A DNA stretch of 64,000 bases, taken from positions 62,001 through 126,000 of the forward strand of contig CANMAQ010000006.1 in NCBI GenBank assembly GCA_947495775.1. Reading direction: 5' to 3'. A program made the translations under genes and the position numbers. This DNA comes from Jejuia algarum (GTDB lineage: Bacteria; Bacteroidota; Bacteroidia; Flavobacteriales; Flavobacteriaceae). The notes under the pieces were generated by a model. The model made no database searches. It worked only from the letters and a program-made list of their open reading frames with translations, and was not told where the DNA came from. Positions 63,740 to 64,000 of the stretch are shown here, one piece after another (position 1 is the first letter of the stretch; every line of letters starts with the position of its first letter).

Positions 63740-63770
63740 TTGTTATTGTCGCCAAAATACTATAAATTTG
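63740..63770 (+). promoter_or_regulatory. Promoter of the secreted protein gene at the right edge
   Basis: TTG at 63740-63742, 20 bases, TAAATTTG at 63763-63770. The ATG is at 63796. Confidence 0.55.
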
Positions 63771-63795
63771 TTATAAAAAAAGCCCCTATATTGTT

Positions 63796-64000
63796 ATGAA
63801 AGCAAAGCTACATTATGTTTTAACAACTACCATGTTTTTAGTTGTATTTTCATCATTTGCACAAAACAACTTTTTTGTGAAGATGCCTAAGGGAGCGGAA
63901 AAATCTCAAAGTTCGAAAGATAAACTGCGCAATAGATCTTCATATCAATTTAACTACAACAGTTTAAAGGCTTGCTTAGCGAAAGCCCATACTCCTACAA
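63796..64000 (+). CDS. Start of a secreted protein, possibly a reprolysin-like metalloprotease (3' end outside window)
   Basis: 68 codons are present. Signal peptide about 1-24 (MFLVVFSSFAQNN), then a Ser/Lys-rich stretch and YQFNYNSLKACLAKAHTPT. The latter resembles the pro-region start of flavobacterial T9SS reprolysin-like proteases. The class call is weak because no catalytic part is inside the window. Confidence 0.6.
   Translation, partial: MKAKLHYVLTTTMFLVVFSSFAQNNFFVKMPKGAEKSQSSKDKLRNRSSYQFNYNSLKACLAKAHTPT

Noticed and set aside
1..64000. CRISPR arrays, tRNA and rRNA genes
   Set aside because: No regularly spaced short repeats and no tRNA- or rRNA-like stretches were noticed by eye. 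A tRNAscan/Infernal run would settle this.

Overview
The window is chromosomal DNA of a marine-type Flavobacteriaceae bacterium (Bacteroidota). Signs of this are the low-GC base use, TAnnTTTG-type -7 promoter elements, secreted proteins with type IX secretion (Por) C-terminal tails, a Bacteroidota-type succinate dehydrogenase, DUF3078 and DUF2480 proteins, many short SxxC lipoprotein signals, and Bacteroidota-style type VI secretion (T6SS) genes. No tRNA, rRNA or CRISPR array was seen.

Layout. 1-1.6 kb: end of an outer-membrane-like protein and a Cys-rich lipoprotein. 1.6-5.1 kb: sdhCAB operon read leftward. 5.3-12.5 kb: three paralogous secreted metzincin-like proteases around pepP. 12.7-17.3 kb: aspartate kinase divergent from an ACT-like protein, an alpha/beta hydrolase, two small Cys/His proteins, and thiL. 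17.7-22.2 kb: a four-gene lipoprotein/copper-type operon of two beta-propeller lipoproteins, an MbnP-like protein and an MbnH-like diheme peroxidase. 22.8-32 kb: the SUF iron-sulfur operon (sufA, B, C, D, S, E and a DUF59/SufT-like gene) with lipoprotein and DUF genes embedded. 32.2-37 kb: hflX, a class A penicillin-binding protein and an EEP-family phosphatase/nuclease. 60-64 kb: serS, an HTTM-domain protein, ribF and the start of a secreted protein.

The accessory part is 37-59 kb. Its left edge carries scars: the tail of an unknown gene, a truncated IS3 copy, a lipoprotein with a probable frameshift, and a decayed tyrosine recombinase. Reading leftward from 59 kb there is a vgrG island without sheath or baseplate genes: hcp/tssD, vgrG, a 328-aa probable adaptor, a DUF4280 (PAAR-like) effector with an overlapping BNR-repeat lipoprotein, and further lipoproteins. 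Then comes a 1023-aa putative effector followed by an array of related lipoproteins, mixed with 5'-truncated or remnant effector copies. Five intact members of the lipoprotein family share one domain and two more are broken. The arrangement looks like a growing and decaying effector/immunity array delivered by a T6SSiii whose structural genes lie elsewhere. This is the best candidate for an undescribed system here. Function is inferred from layout, not proven.
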